Source: Planctomycetaceae bacterium
Lineage (GTDB): Bacteria; Planctomycetota; Planctomycetia; Planctomycetales; Planctomycetaceae
Length of the DNA: 64,000 nt
Direction: 5' to 3'
NCBI GenBank assembly: GCA_029259815.1
Contig: JAJDEJ010000194.1
Span: 1-64,000 of the forward strand
Every line of letters starts with the position of its first letter. Position 1 is the stretch's first letter. The notes under the pieces were generated by a model. The model searched no databases. It was not told the DNA's origin and saw nothing but the letters and a program-made list of their open reading frames with translations. The translations under genes were made by a program, and so were the position numbers. Below, piece after piece: positions 18,501-26,650 of the stretch.

Positions 18501-21500
18501 AACTGACGTGGCAGCGAACGCTCAGGGTGACGCATCACAATTTGATGTTCTGATACCGATCACATCTCAGCAACCGACGTTGGACGAGACGCCGGTGGCC
18601 TACGTCAGCCCCGAGATACTTGAGCGGTGGCAGTTGTTTCGCCAGTCGCAGTCAATGTCACCGGCATATCTCCTGCGTGATGCAGAATACGCGATCACCA
18701 TTGATCAACGCCCTTTCTTTCGCATGTCTGCTGTTTTCGATGTTGTTTTATTGGATCCCTCGACACTGCAGATTCGTTTGCCATTGGCCGGAATCGCAAT
18801 TGATGGGGAGGACGCGTGCTCCGTCAATGGCCAGATTGCGACTGTCATTCCCTTGAGGACCGGTCGAGGTGTTTCCGTCGACCTTACCTCGGCGCGTCCT
18901 GTCCCACTCCCGTCAAGCGAAGCGGATGATACACCGAACGATTCCGCGCAAGACCATGCAGATAACCTCGCGAATACCCTTCGCATCGTGATTCAGTGCC
19001 GCTTACGATCGCCGAAAATCGCCAACTCGCAGCAGGTCAATGTCACGATCCCTGAATTGCTCTCAGCAACAGCGCTGTTAAAGCATACGGATTTCAATGC
19101 CGAAAATATCGATACCTACCGGTTCGGTTCACAGATTCTTGACCGTGACAATCATCTGACGACGGCTGAATTAGGCCCCGTTCGCACCCTCAAGATCGAT
19201 TGGCCGAAAGGCGGGACTGCTTCGAAATCAAAGGCCTTCGTCCCAGATTTGGCGATGACTTCAGTGATTGTCCATCCCCTAAACTTGCGATTAAAGTCCC
19301 GTTTGAAATTCCTCACGAATACCTCGTCGGGGGGGCCAGTCGATACCAGTATCGAATTCAACTTGCCGTCCAATGCACAAGTTAATGATGTCCAGGGACT
19401 TGGCCTAGAAAGTTGGGACGTCAGACACCTTGGGACGGAACCTGTCACGATCCGACTGACGTTCTTATCCCCTCTCCCTAACGACTCGGTGGTCGTGGAA
19501 GTCGCATATCTCCTGCCCGGAGTGATGTCAGCGGGCAAGATCACAATTCCGGCATTTCAGTTCTTGCCGGGCCAACCGACGGGTGACTTCCCGGTGCACT
19601 CGCTGGCGTTGACCGCGGCAGCAGGATTTCACATCGAACATCACCCGGCCCTTTCCCCAAGCAATCAGGTCATGCGATTGCCGATTGACCAGTTTAAGCA
19701 GGAATGGGCTGAGGAGGAGGACCTCAGCCCAGATCTCGCATACTCCCTCACAACCTCACAGCCGCTGGGCATCACGACGATGTCCATTTCACCCGAGCGA
19801 CGAGCAGCCATCAATGAACGCATGACGATCGACGGATCGACGTTGCAATGGCAGGCGGACGTTGAATTCACTTCGCAGGCCGCAGCGGTTGCCCTGCATC
19901 GCGTTGACGTTGACCCAAATATCCAGGTGACGGGTGTCTCTGTCACGCAAGATGGTGCCGAACGGCTGATTCGATGGACAAGAACATCTGAGCAGCAGTT
20001 AACGTTGTTGCTTTCGAACGAGATGACCGGAACCCAACAGGTTCATCTCTCGGGGCATCTTCCCTTCGAGGAGGGGCACATAATGAGTCTGCCCCATTTT
20101 TCTGTTCCAAATGCCATTGTCAGTCAGCATTCTCTGACCCTTCTGAGTCGGCCCGATTGGACAGTCGAATCATTCGACGGCCATGAGCAGCCAATGCCAT
20201 TGGTCGAAAGTCAAGCAGCGTCAAACGGAGAGCCGGTACTGCAGCAGGAGCGCACGTTCGACCGACTTTCGGAAGTTGCACCGAAGAGTATTCGCATCGA
20301 AGAAGCCGTGTCAGAGTTTTCATTCGAAAGAGTCGTCATCGTCGACAATGTCGGAGAGAATCAATGGCAAGTGACCACTCAACTCCTCCTCCCTAAAGAC
20401 GAACCGCTCCCGCAGCAGATTGAAATGATCATGCCGAGAGAATTCGCGGGCACCGCAGGACGGACGACTTCGATTCCGCCCGCTCAACAATCAACACGCA
20501 GCGATGGTCGTCTTGTCCTCTCTCTCCCGACCACGACGCCTGACTTCGTACCGCGCCGCATCGAAATCACCTCGACCATCCCTGCCCACCAAAATTCAGC
20601 TTGGCGAATCCCACAGATTGAACTTCCCCACGGCCAGTCGAGCGAGGAATGGCTCATTCTCACGTCTGCGCTGCCGTATGACTACGAACATCCAGGCGAA
20701 AGCTCGGTTGACTCCGTTCAACTCAGTGATCGGTTCCTTCTGCCCGAGGAAGCTGACGGTACGCCCTCACGAGTCTTTCGTTCAAATCGTAACGATTGGA
20801 CACTCTCTCCGCGCAATCTTACCGGTGCTGGGGGTCTCGTCAGTCGATTGGACACTGTCATCTGGAAAGCCGACTCGGGGCAGTTCTCGGGCGTGACTTC
20901 GGCACGGATTTCGGTCAGACTTTTGAATGAACTGACGATCCCACTTCCTCCCAACCTGAGTGTCGCACAGGTCGAATGGAAGGGCGGGATCGTCACGACC
21001 CAGAGTGACGGCAGTGCAGAGGTGCTGGTCGTCCCCACCGGCGCGAGCACTTTGGAGCAAGACAAGTCGCCCCTGCTCACACTGTGGTGGACCCTGCCCA
21101 GAGATGGAATTGGCATGCGGCACGACATTCCAATCTTGCGACCGCAGGAAGTGCCCATCATCACCCAGAACATTGCCTTTTTTGGCTCCGCCCAAGCACG
21201 GTACGAAGTCACCGACGAGTTGTTCCCGTTGGCGAACGATTCAGCCATCGGTGAGACCAACAAAACGCTGCCAAAACTCAGTCCCATCGCACTGGCATTG
21301 CAGGCCGCTGGCTATTCCACAGACCCTCTGACCGGCGCCGACGATACAATTTTCGTGGGCAGGTTCGATGACGGAAACACTCAGCAGTCAGATGTCCCCT
21401 TGACGATTTGGGAACTGAATCGGCAGTTGCGGCGAAGCTTATTAGTCGTCCTGATCGCATTCCTGTTGCTCCTCGTTGCATGGAAGACGCGACTCCATTT

Positions 21501-21702
21501 GTCACTGCTGCATCAACTGACGAATATCAATCGATCTTTGTTCGCAGGGCCAACTCTGTTAGCTGCGCTCTTGTGGGCATCGGGCCCCATCCTGTTGGGT
21601 TTCTGGTTGACCCTGCTGTGTAGCATCGCATGGGGGTTTGCCATCTGGAAATCACATGACAGCTCAACGACGTTTGAATACACCGCGACCACGTCAAGCT
21701 GA
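15526..21702 (+). CDS. 2058-residue exported membrane protein, two-module (giant pair, second gene)
   Basis: A 2058-residue protein with an N-terminal signal (VTVTFLSAITLWVSCHPANL, ~27-46). It appears to contain two copies of the architecture seen once in the previous gene: a beta-rich exported region of ~820 residues, a membrane bundle at ~868-985 (LRVGWLLIVASCMTIGFI; CALIISLCTVTAGLLTVLV; VLMGTATSLVIVAGGLASVG), a second beta-rich region of ~970 residues, and a final bundle at ~1965-2045 (SLLVVLIAFLLLLVAW; LLALLWASGPILLGFWL-type helices). The second module starts with PVAYVSPEILERWQLFRQ, similar in pattern to the first. No catalytic motif or known domain was recognised. It ends six bases from the stop of convergent uppP. 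Confidence 0.88.
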   Translation: MNVLRKSASTETNRRVGLSRRAIRVTVTFLSAITLWVSCHPANLNAAENTSGRIRRAFVPADKPEVWPDGQWKAVPIDQFRLMLKDLSVDEPTPPQALLKRVSYSATWSEASFIKGQLTAEAGLRGFETKYLSLGQPTLSLTDLSWEDRPAVCGTNLDGHSLLRIESDGSQLSGRWSLRGREVLGDIEFNAVLPPSVISRFELRLPSAKNLRVNTGLVAVALADSVPGWRRWVLDLGNESRLHFVITDEPQETASPQLVAQRTSRYRLLPDGLRFRTNFVINNVGGSVDELIFAVPPEMPVSSAVLGNDVDLPFRIVTEEGGSRVVVPLKSITLNSRASITLQGTMPLSPDKRWTLPRISLLQAHLLESRMSINVHRPLEISEFSLTDCRLISSMMNRNQTDSLELEDWSDMSELSISLDTPQVEVVSDVLTTISGDLSQSTMRTLLMLTTRTGSVYKLPCLVPPGWKVTRATSVPWRRPNIVAQWSTTSTDNNGSLLDLEFRDALTPEQTVIVEVWARRVADPMSTSIAMPILRPADSIPRSIAIAFGPVSGQRVSLPESSPYQERTLAEATAVWANDLEGTQWLVDSDALAGQPTILFADAPTDSDRLLVSPGPETDTSMTIDGGTLTPALVANTPTSTRGPIANEKSSNSGGKIMANVTVETTVPKAEGQQCVHIVHYALPVSAAGTELNFQLSEPATFIAARCSGENEITRLSNHEAQIRLPITGDHFDVELEYRTPFSQSMLSGTATILLPQTDVVTTDLCWRLLMPPTFRLDPMTTGTSFEQSAVTWTQRLIGPLGRVATRATGWPSHRNDQREILISESTVTDTQSATAPRNRSLAVAAREHTRTVPFSARILRLEIWKEDVSLRVGWLLIVASCMTIGFIRRLNPPHCALIISLCTVTAGLLTVLVPDSIAIPCGGLFLGVLSGVLLPQRLWSRSWVGENTPTGSTRRAPVLMGTATSLVIVAGGLASVGYAQKERPITPTSPETDVAANAQGDASQFDVLIPITSQQPTLDETPVAYVSPEILERWQLFRQSQSMSPAYLLRDAEYAITIDQRPFFRMSAVFDVVLLDPSTLQIRLPLAGIAIDGEDACSVNGQIATVIPLRTGRGVSVDLTSARPVPLPSSEADDTPNDSAQDHADNLANTLRIVIQCRLRSPKIANSQQVNVTIPELLSATALLKHTDFNAENIDTYRFGSQILDRDNHLTTAELGPVRTLKIDWPKGGTASKSKAFVPDLAMTSVIVHPLNLRLKSRLKFLTNTSSGGPVDTSIEFNLPSNAQVNDVQGLGLESWDVRHLGTEPVTIRLTFLSPLPNDSVVVEVAYLLPGVMSAGKITIPAFQFLPGQPTGDFPVHSLALTAAAGFHIEHHPALSPSNQVMRLPIDQFKQEWAEEEDLSPDLAYSLTTSQPLGITTMSISPERRAAINERMTIDGSTLQWQADVEFTSQAAAVALHRVDVDPNIQVTGVSVTQDGAERLIRWTRTSEQQLTLLLSNEMTGTQQVHLSGHLPFEEGHIMSLPHFSVPNAIVSQHSLTLLSRPDWTVESFDGHEQPMPLVESQAASNGEPVLQQERTFDRLSEVAPKSIRIEEAVSEFSFERVVIVDNVGENQWQVTTQLLLPKDEPLPQQIEMIMPREFAGTAGRTTSIPPAQQSTRSDGRLVLSLPTTTPDFVPRRIEITSTIPAHQNSAWRIPQIELPHGQSSEEWLILTSALPYDYEHPGESSVDSVQLSDRFLLPEEADGTPSRVFRSNRNDWTLSPRNLTGAGGLVSRLDTVIWKADSGQFSGVTSARISVRLLNELTIPLPPNLSVAQVEWKGGIVTTQSDGSAEVLVVPTGASTLEQDKSPLLTLWWTLPRDGIGMRHDIPILRPQEVPIITQNIAFFGSAQARYEVTDELFPLANDSAIGETNKTLPKLSPIALALQAAGYSTDPLTGADDTIFVGRFDDGNTQQSDVPLTIWELNRQLRRSLLVVLIAFLLLLVAWKTRLHLSLLHQLTNINRSLFAGPTLLAALLWASGPILLGFWLTLLCSIAWGFAIWKSHDSSTTFEYTATTSS

Positions 21703-21708
21703 AATTGC

Positions 21709-22482
21709 TCACCGACCGACCGTCGATATCACAATCGTTAGCAATCCCACTGCAAGACAGTACCAGGCGAATGTGTGCAGCTTGCGGGCAGCGACCACTT
21801 TCAACAGGCCTTGAAGGGCCATCACTCCGACCACGAAGGCCACTATTGCCCCCGTGGCATGGACTGCCCAAGGTTCACTTGCAAGATCACTCTCTCTGAA
21901 CATCGACGCGGTTTCCAACACCGCGGCCCCCAAAATCGCTGGGATTGCGATGAGAAACGAGAACTTGGCAGCTGCCTCCCGATTCAACCCGCTCAACAGT
22001 CCACCGACGATCGTCACACCAGATCGTGAGATGCCGGGGATCGGTGCGACTGCTTGAAACAGACCGACGATCATTGCTTGACGAAGACTGATCTCACCCA
22101 ATTCAGTCGTTCCTCGATCAAACCACTGCGTCACCCAAAGCACGCACGCAGTGCAGCACAAGGCGATCCCCGCGGCCAATGGTGAAGCGAACGCCTGCTC
22201 GAGTTGGTTTTTCATGAGCAGGCCCACACACACGATCGGCAGCGTTGCGACCACAATCGCCAGCATCACTCGCGGTTGAGAGATCACCCAGAGCAGTTCA
22301 TCCCTGAACACGACGAGAATGGACAGCAGCGTGCCCACATGCACGGCGATCTCAAACGCCATGTTGTCTGAATGTAGATTCAGCAGTGCCTCGACCAGCA
22401 CCAGGTGTCCGGACGAGCTGATCGGCAGGAATTCGGCAACCCCCTGCACAATTCCAAGAACGATCGCCTGCCAGTATTCCAT
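21709..22482 (-). CDS. uppP: Undecaprenyl-diphosphate phosphatase (UppP/BacA)
   Basis: A 257-residue integral membrane enzyme that dephosphorylates undecaprenyl diphosphate to recycle the cell-wall lipid carrier. It shows both BacA signatures: GVAEFLPISSSGHLVLVEAL at ~14-33 and PIPGISRSGVTIVGG at ~147-161. About eight hydrophobic helices are present and the length is typical. It is convergent with the giant gene pair with only six bases between stops. Confidence 0.96.
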   Translation of the reverse strand: MEYWQAIVLGIVQGVAEFLPISSSGHLVLVEALLNLHSDNMAFEIAVHVGTLLSILVVFRDELLWVISQPRVMLAIVVATLPIVCVGLLMKNQLEQAFASPLAAGIALCCTACVLWVTQWFDRGTTELGEISLRQAMIVGLFQAVAPIPGISRSGVTIVGGLLSGLNREAAAKFSFLIAIPAILGAAVLETASMFRESDLASEPWAVHATGAIVAFVVGVMALQGLLKVVAARKLHTFAWYCLAVGLLTIVISTVGR

Positions 22483-22690
22483 GATCGATCATCGTGCACG
22501 GTGAGTTCTCGGTCGGTCGGCAACGATTGCCACTCGCTGTAGACAGCTTATCAGCCGTCCGGAGGCGATCACGCGGAGATCGGAATTGATTTCGCACTCG
22601 ACCAGAACACGTTGCCGATCGTAACGACCGGACGACGTGACGCGGGCGAATCCGTCCAATCGGCATATGTGGAATCGGCGTGGTGCCGGC

Positions 22691-24499
22691 TCAATCCCCA
22701 GCTAATTCCACAAACTGATTGACGCGTTCCTCGACGACATCCAGACTTCGTTGCCAGAAGGCAGGTTCAGAGAGATCGTAGCCAAATGCCTCAGACACAG
22801 CCGCCTCCGCCTCATGGCTGCCGGTCGCGATCAAAAACTGCCGGACTTTCTCAGGGAAGTCGTCCAATTCATCTCCCAACCGGTAGATGCCCAGCGAGAG
22901 CAGATACCCAAACGTGTAAGGGAAGTTGTAGAACGGCCAACCGGCGATGTAGAAGTGGAGTTTCGAGACCCAGAACTCCGGGTACCAGCCGTCGTCATCG
23001 AGGGCATCACAGTACGCCTCCTGCTGTGCCTCATGCATCAACTCAGAGAGTCGTGCCGCACTCAGTTCTCTGTCCACACGCTCCTGATGGTATCGATCTT
23101 CAAACAGAAACCTCGCATGGATATTCATCAGGAACGCCACCGCGTCACTGAGCATCCGGTCGAGCATCGACAGTCGCTGGGCATCCGTGGCCACGGATAA
23201 TTGCTGGTCCCCCAGAATGGCTTCTGCGAACGTCGATGCCGTCTCCGCGAGATTCATCGGATAGTCCTGCAGTAACAGGGGTTGATCCCGCAAAACGTGT
23301 GAGTGATACGCATGACCCAGTTCATGGGCCAGTGTCGACATGCTGTCTTCAGAGTGCGTGAAAGTCATGAAGATGCGGGACTGCTGACGTGTGGGAAATC
23401 CGGTGCAGAAGCCCCCCTGTCGCTTGCCGGATCGGTCCTCTGCTTCGATCCACCGGTCGGCCATCACACGCTGGGCGAACTCACCCCATTCGGGAGCAAA
23501 CTCCGCGAACGTCCGCGTCACGATGCCGCACGCCTCGTCGTACTCCAACCGCGCTGCTCCGCTCGGCTCGCTCGACGGCAACGGAGCCGTGACGTCATAC
23601 CAACTCAGCCGAGCCAGACCCAGCAGCTTGGCTTTGGTATCGAGGTACTTCTTGAGCATCGGTTTGCGTTCGGTGATCGTCGACCACATGGTGTCGAGCG
23701 TCTCACGCTTCATGTGATTCAGCCGCAGCGGCAGATCGAGATGATCCTGCACACCGAGCCGCGCGTACTTCGTCAGACGACTGCCCGAGATGTGATTGAG
23801 CGCGTCCGCACACGAATCGGCAATGCTCGCCCATGCCTTTTGTGCAGCGAAGAAGTTGTTCTCCCTCACCGATCGCTCAGGCGAGTCAAGGGACACCTGT
23901 CCGGGCGACTTGCAGACAACTTCGCCCTTCTCCATCACCTCGATCCGCAACTCTCCCGACAGACGATCATACAACCGACTCCAGGCGCGCAGTCCATCCA
24001 CATCCAACTCTGCTGCCAGGAGTTCTTCAGACTTCGGTAGCCTGAACGCAGCGTTCCGCTGACACTCCCGCAGGTAGAAGCCAATCTCAGCCAGTCGGTC
24101 ATCAGCCCCCAAAAATGCATTCATCGCTCTGTCATCGACATCACGGAAGGGAAACTCGATGTTGGTCGAAACTTGCTCGATCAGGGGCCTGAGTGCAGCT
24201 AATACTCCCTCCAACCGTTGAAACTCCTTATTCCCAGCATCACTCGCGGCGTGACATCCCACGAACGCATGCAAGTCCTCGGTCCGAGCAAATACGTCCG
24301 CACACCGCTCGAGGAATGCGGCCCATCGAGCCGGAGCATCCCCTTCGACCGAAATCGCGGGCAGTTTTTCGGAGTCGTCAGCCAGTTGCTGCAGGTCAGA
24401 TTCGTACTCAGTCAGCAGACGGCCAAACTCATCTGACTCCGGATGAGGGTAGAGGGAATCCAACTCCCATGTGAGGTCATACTCAGTCGACGTTGACAT
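22691..24499 (-). CDS. pepF: M3-family oligoendopeptidase (PepF type)
   Basis: A 602-residue cytoplasmic metallopeptidase of family M3. The zinc motif is in STLAHELGHAYHSHVL (HExxH, ~386-390 of the protein) with the downstream third-ligand Glu region AETASTFAEAIL. The N-terminal helical domain and the C-terminal SLGIYRLGDELDDFPEKVRQ region also fit PepF-like oligoendopeptidases. ATG at 24499 is chosen over a GTG three codons upstream because GAGAG lies at a suitable distance. It is divergent from the amidinotransferase gene. Confidence 0.93.
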   Translation of the reverse strand: MSTSTEYDLTWELDSLYPHPESDEFGRLLTEYESDLQQLADDSEKLPAISVEGDAPARWAAFLERCADVFARTEDLHAFVGCHAASDAGNKEFQRLEGVLAALRPLIEQVSTNIEFPFRDVDDRAMNAFLGADDRLAEIGFYLRECQRNAAFRLPKSEELLAAELDVDGLRAWSRLYDRLSGELRIEVMEKGEVVCKSPGQVSLDSPERSVRENNFFAAQKAWASIADSCADALNHISGSRLTKYARLGVQDHLDLPLRLNHMKRETLDTMWSTITERKPMLKKYLDTKAKLLGLARLSWYDVTAPLPSSEPSGAARLEYDEACGIVTRTFAEFAPEWGEFAQRVMADRWIEAEDRSGKRQGGFCTGFPTRQQSRIFMTFTHSEDSMSTLAHELGHAYHSHVLRDQPLLLQDYPMNLAETASTFAEAILGDQQLSVATDAQRLSMLDRMLSDAVAFLMNIHARFLFEDRYHQERVDRELSAARLSELMHEAQQEAYCDALDDDGWYPEFWVSKLHFYIAGWPFYNFPYTFGYLLSLGIYRLGDELDDFPEKVRQFLIATGSHEAEAAVSEAFGYDLSEPAFWQRSLDVVEERVNQFVELAGD

Positions 24500-24606
24500 A
24501 CCGGACACACTCTCTCAAAACACAGACAGGGACAACCGCTGACAGTTTAGTGGAGTCGCGTCCCTGCTTCGATCCCCTTGTTGGTCTTCGCCGGAACGGA
24601 TGCCAG

Positions 24607-25440
24607 ATGACGTTCGATCGCCCCACGATCCTGATGTGCCCTCCCGACTTCTACGGGATCGAGTATGAGATCAACCCTTGGATGAGTCGCAGCCGGGAAA
24701 GCGACCCAGACTTGGCACGTCAGCAATGGCACGCTCTCTACGTCCTATTGCTCTCGCTCAATGCCGACGTACGATTGATGACTCCGGTCAAAGGGCTGCC
24801 GGATCTCGTGTTCACAGCCAATGCAGCATTGATCCATGAGTCGACCGCTTACCTCTCGCGATTCCGACACCCCGCGCGACAGGGAGAAACGCCGCTCAAT
24901 GAGGAATGGTTGACGACTCAGGGCTTCGACTGCGTGACGCTTCCGGAAGGCATGGACTTCGAGGGGGCAGGGGATGCATTATTTGTGAAGGACACGCTAT
25001 TCGCCGGTTATCTGATCCGTAGTGACGCTGCCGCGATGCAATGGGTCGCGGGTGAGATCGGCTGTCGCGTCATCCCACTGCAACTGGTCGATGAACGCTA
25101 CTATCACCTCGACACGTGCTTCTGCCCGTTGAGTGAAACGGACGCGATCATCTACCCGCCGGCGTTTGATGAATACGGGCAGAAGGCACTGGAGGCTCAC
25201 ATCGAGAGTGCGCTCATTGTCCAAGACGACGAGGCGGCAAGATTTGCCTGCAACGCCGTCGTGCTTGGTGAGCATGTCGTGCTGAACACGGGCTGCCCGC
25301 AACTCGAATCCGACCTGCGTGATCGTGGATACGAACCGCACGCAACTCCGCTTGATGAGTTCATCAAAGCCGGCGGCAGTGCGAAGTGTTTGACCCTGCG
25401 TCTCGATGGTGAGGACTCTGCCACATGGCGAGCGGGGTGA
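24607..25440 (+). CDS. Amidinotransferase / dimethylarginine dimethylaminohydrolase family protein
   Basis: A 277-residue protein of the guanidino-group-modifying superfamily. Seen in order: PDLVFTANAALI (substrate-binding loop), FEGAGDALFV, YYHLDTCFCPL with the likely catalytic His, and GGSAKCLTLRL near the C-terminus with the likely nucleophilic Cys. This matches DDAH-like and ornithine/arginine-handling enzymes; the exact reaction cannot be assigned. The frame is open upstream to 24493, but that would overlap the divergent peptidase start, and the conserved part begins right after ATG 24607 (MTFDRPTILMCPPDFYGIEY). Confidence 0.88.
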   Translation: MTFDRPTILMCPPDFYGIEYEINPWMSRSRESDPDLARQQWHALYVLLLSLNADVRLMTPVKGLPDLVFTANAALIHESTAYLSRFRHPARQGETPLNEEWLTTQGFDCVTLPEGMDFEGAGDALFVKDTLFAGYLIRSDAAAMQWVAGEIGCRVIPLQLVDERYYHLDTCFCPLSETDAIIYPPAFDEYGQKALEAHIESALIVQDDEAARFACNAVVLGEHVVLNTGCPQLESDLRDRGYEPHATPLDEFIKAGGSAKCLTLRLDGEDSATWRAG

Positions 25441-25691
25441 CGTGAGTCTCCCGATTGACACGTGATGGCCATTGAACGTTTTCTGGTCGTGCTAAGCCGC
25501 AAGCGAGGGTCGTGTGAGGTCGATGTTGCTGAAAGGCCACGTGTTGCGTTTCGGCATCATGGCGCAAGTGCTGAGCGACAGACGGTTTACCCGTCACAAC
25601 GTCGGTGACGTCCAAGACGCGTTGAGGACTGGCAACACCGCGTGTTGCGGAACGTTGACAGGTGGGGGAACAAAGCCGCCCTTGCCAACTC

Positions 25692-25724
25692 CGTGTTACC
25701 CGTGGTGCTGTCACGGGTTACGTG
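25692..25724. promoter_or_regulatory. Dyad upstream of the pilin-like gene
   Basis: ACCCGTG (25698-25704) and CACGGGT (25712-25718) form a perfect 7-bp inverted repeat with a 7-base spacer; pairing extends imperfectly to 13 bases per arm. It lies ~50-80 bases upstream of the -24 element of the sigma-54-like promoter, where an enhancer-binding activator could sit. It could equally be a dispersed repeat. Confidence 0.35.
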
Positions 25725-25770
25725 TCGCCAAGATTCTGTGGTGTCAAGTTTTCTGAACACCGCTCGGCAT

Positions 25771-25787
25771 TTGGCATTCAGTCTGCT
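25771..25787 (+). promoter_or_regulatory. Sigma-54-like -24/-12 promoter for the pilin-like gene
   Basis: TTGGCA at 25771 and CTGCT at 25783-25787 give the invariant GG and GC dinucleotides at 25773-25774 and 25785-25786, 12 bases apart as sigma-54 requires. The -12 box has one mismatch (CTGC for TTGC). The expected start near 25798 leaves a ~45-base leader with a CGAGGA ribosome binding site before the ATG at 25844. Confidence 0.5.
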
Positions 25788-25843
25788 TTACAGATGATCC
25801 ATCAAGACAACGACAACTTCACCCACACCACACGAGGAACATC

Positions 25844-26122
25844 ATGACTCAGCTCTTCACCCAACTGCATGACGACGAAGCCGGTTTCATCATCTCCGCA
25901 GAGCTTGTGCTGGTCGCGACCATCTGCGTGCTCGGCATGATCGTCGGCCTGGCCGAGTTGGCCCTGAACATCAACCACGAACTCGAAGACGTCGGTGCTG
26001 CCATGCAGTGCCTGCAGCAGTCTTACTACGTTGAAGGCTTTGAAGGCCACCACGGCTGGCAGGGCGGCAGCGGCTTCGACGACGAGTTGGAGTTCTGTGC
26101 CGGCCAGGGCGACATCTGGTAA
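25844..26122 (+). CDS. Small pilin-like secreted/membrane protein
   Basis: A 92-residue protein with a short charged leader (MTQLFTQLHDDEAG), then a hydrophobic stretch FIISAELVLVATICVLGMIV containing one Glu near its start, as in type IV and Flp-type pilins. The mature C-terminus is short, Gly/Glu/His-rich, with two Cys. In classical pilins the Glu is at +5 after the G|F cleavage site; here it would be +6, so the fit is imperfect. A good ribosome binding site and a sigma-54-like promoter precede it and a strong terminator follows, so it is probably a single-gene unit. No pilus assembly genes are in the window. Confidence 0.75.
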   Translation: MTQLFTQLHDDEAGFIISAELVLVATICVLGMIVGLAELALNINHELEDVGAAMQCLQQSYYVEGFEGHHGWQGGSGFDDELEFCAGQGDIW

Positions 26123-26258
26123 GCCCGAGCGTCACCCCGCATTTTTTCGATCCCCGCTTCCCTCGTTCGACCCCAACTACTCCCGGCGTGACTCCCCCTC
26201 ACGCCTCGCCCCTCCCTCTCAACCGAAGTCAGCATCACGTGGGGTTGCTGTCTTGCTC

Positions 26259-26292
26259 AGGCCCTCGCCGCATCACGGCGAGGGCCTTTTTG
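26259..26292 (+). terminator. Rho-independent terminator after the pilin-like gene
   Basis: Arms AGGCCCTCGCCG (26259-26270) and CGGCGAGGGCCT (26276-26287) form a perfect 12-bp stem with loop CATCA, followed by TTTT. It lies ~135 bases after the stop codon of the pilin-like gene. Confidence 0.85.
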
Positions 26293-26590
26293 CGTTGAGA
26301 CCCAGTCGCATAGCTCTGGGGAGCACGACCTTTGCCTGCCAGATTGTCGATGCGATGAGAGGGTGAGGCTCCAGCTAAGGTGTGAGACTGATCATGGGAT
26401 CAAGGCAGGCATCGGAGCGTCAAAGATCAACTCCCTCATGAGATCATGCTCTTGGAGGATCGAGTCTTGTCGCGACGCTGATCGGTTGGAGCCTCACCCT
26501 CCCAGTCACTGATCAGCTGTTCGTTCCACGACACCGGGCCATGATCATGAACTGATCCGGAGAACATGCCGCTCCGAGGTGGCCAGCAGA
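26293..26590. other. Non-coding stretch with a 15-bp inverted repeat
   Basis: No gene is supported. GAGGGTGAGGCTCCA at 26359-26372 and its exact reverse complement TGGAGCCTCACCCTC at 26488-26502 bracket ~115 bases containing several GATC-rich palindromic words. This may be a remnant of a small dispersed element. Confidence 0.5.
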
Positions 26591-26591
26591 A

Positions 26592-26627
26592 AAGCCCGGT
26601 GCCGGTCACAGGACAGGCACCGGGCTT
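26592..26627 (-). terminator. Terminator of the HD-GYP pair operon
   Basis: Arms AAGCCCGGTGCC (26592-26603) and GGCACCGGGCTT (26616-26627) form a 12-bp perfect stem. Read on the minus strand it is followed by a short T tract (GGGCTTTTCTG), 24 bases beyond the stop of the degenerate HD-GYP gene. Confidence 0.8.
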
Positions 26628-26650
26628 GGTCTTTACGAACCACAATTGAT

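Larger units (their letters stand above)
25441..25843. other. Intergenic region upstream of the pilin-like gene
   Basis: About 400 bases without a supported gene. It contains a fragment GCTAAGCCGCAAGCGAGGGT near 25493, the ACCCGTG/CACGGGT dyad at 25698-25718 and the sigma-54-like promoter at 25771-25787, all listed or discussed separately. The rest shows no gene-like coding pattern. Confidence 0.5.
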
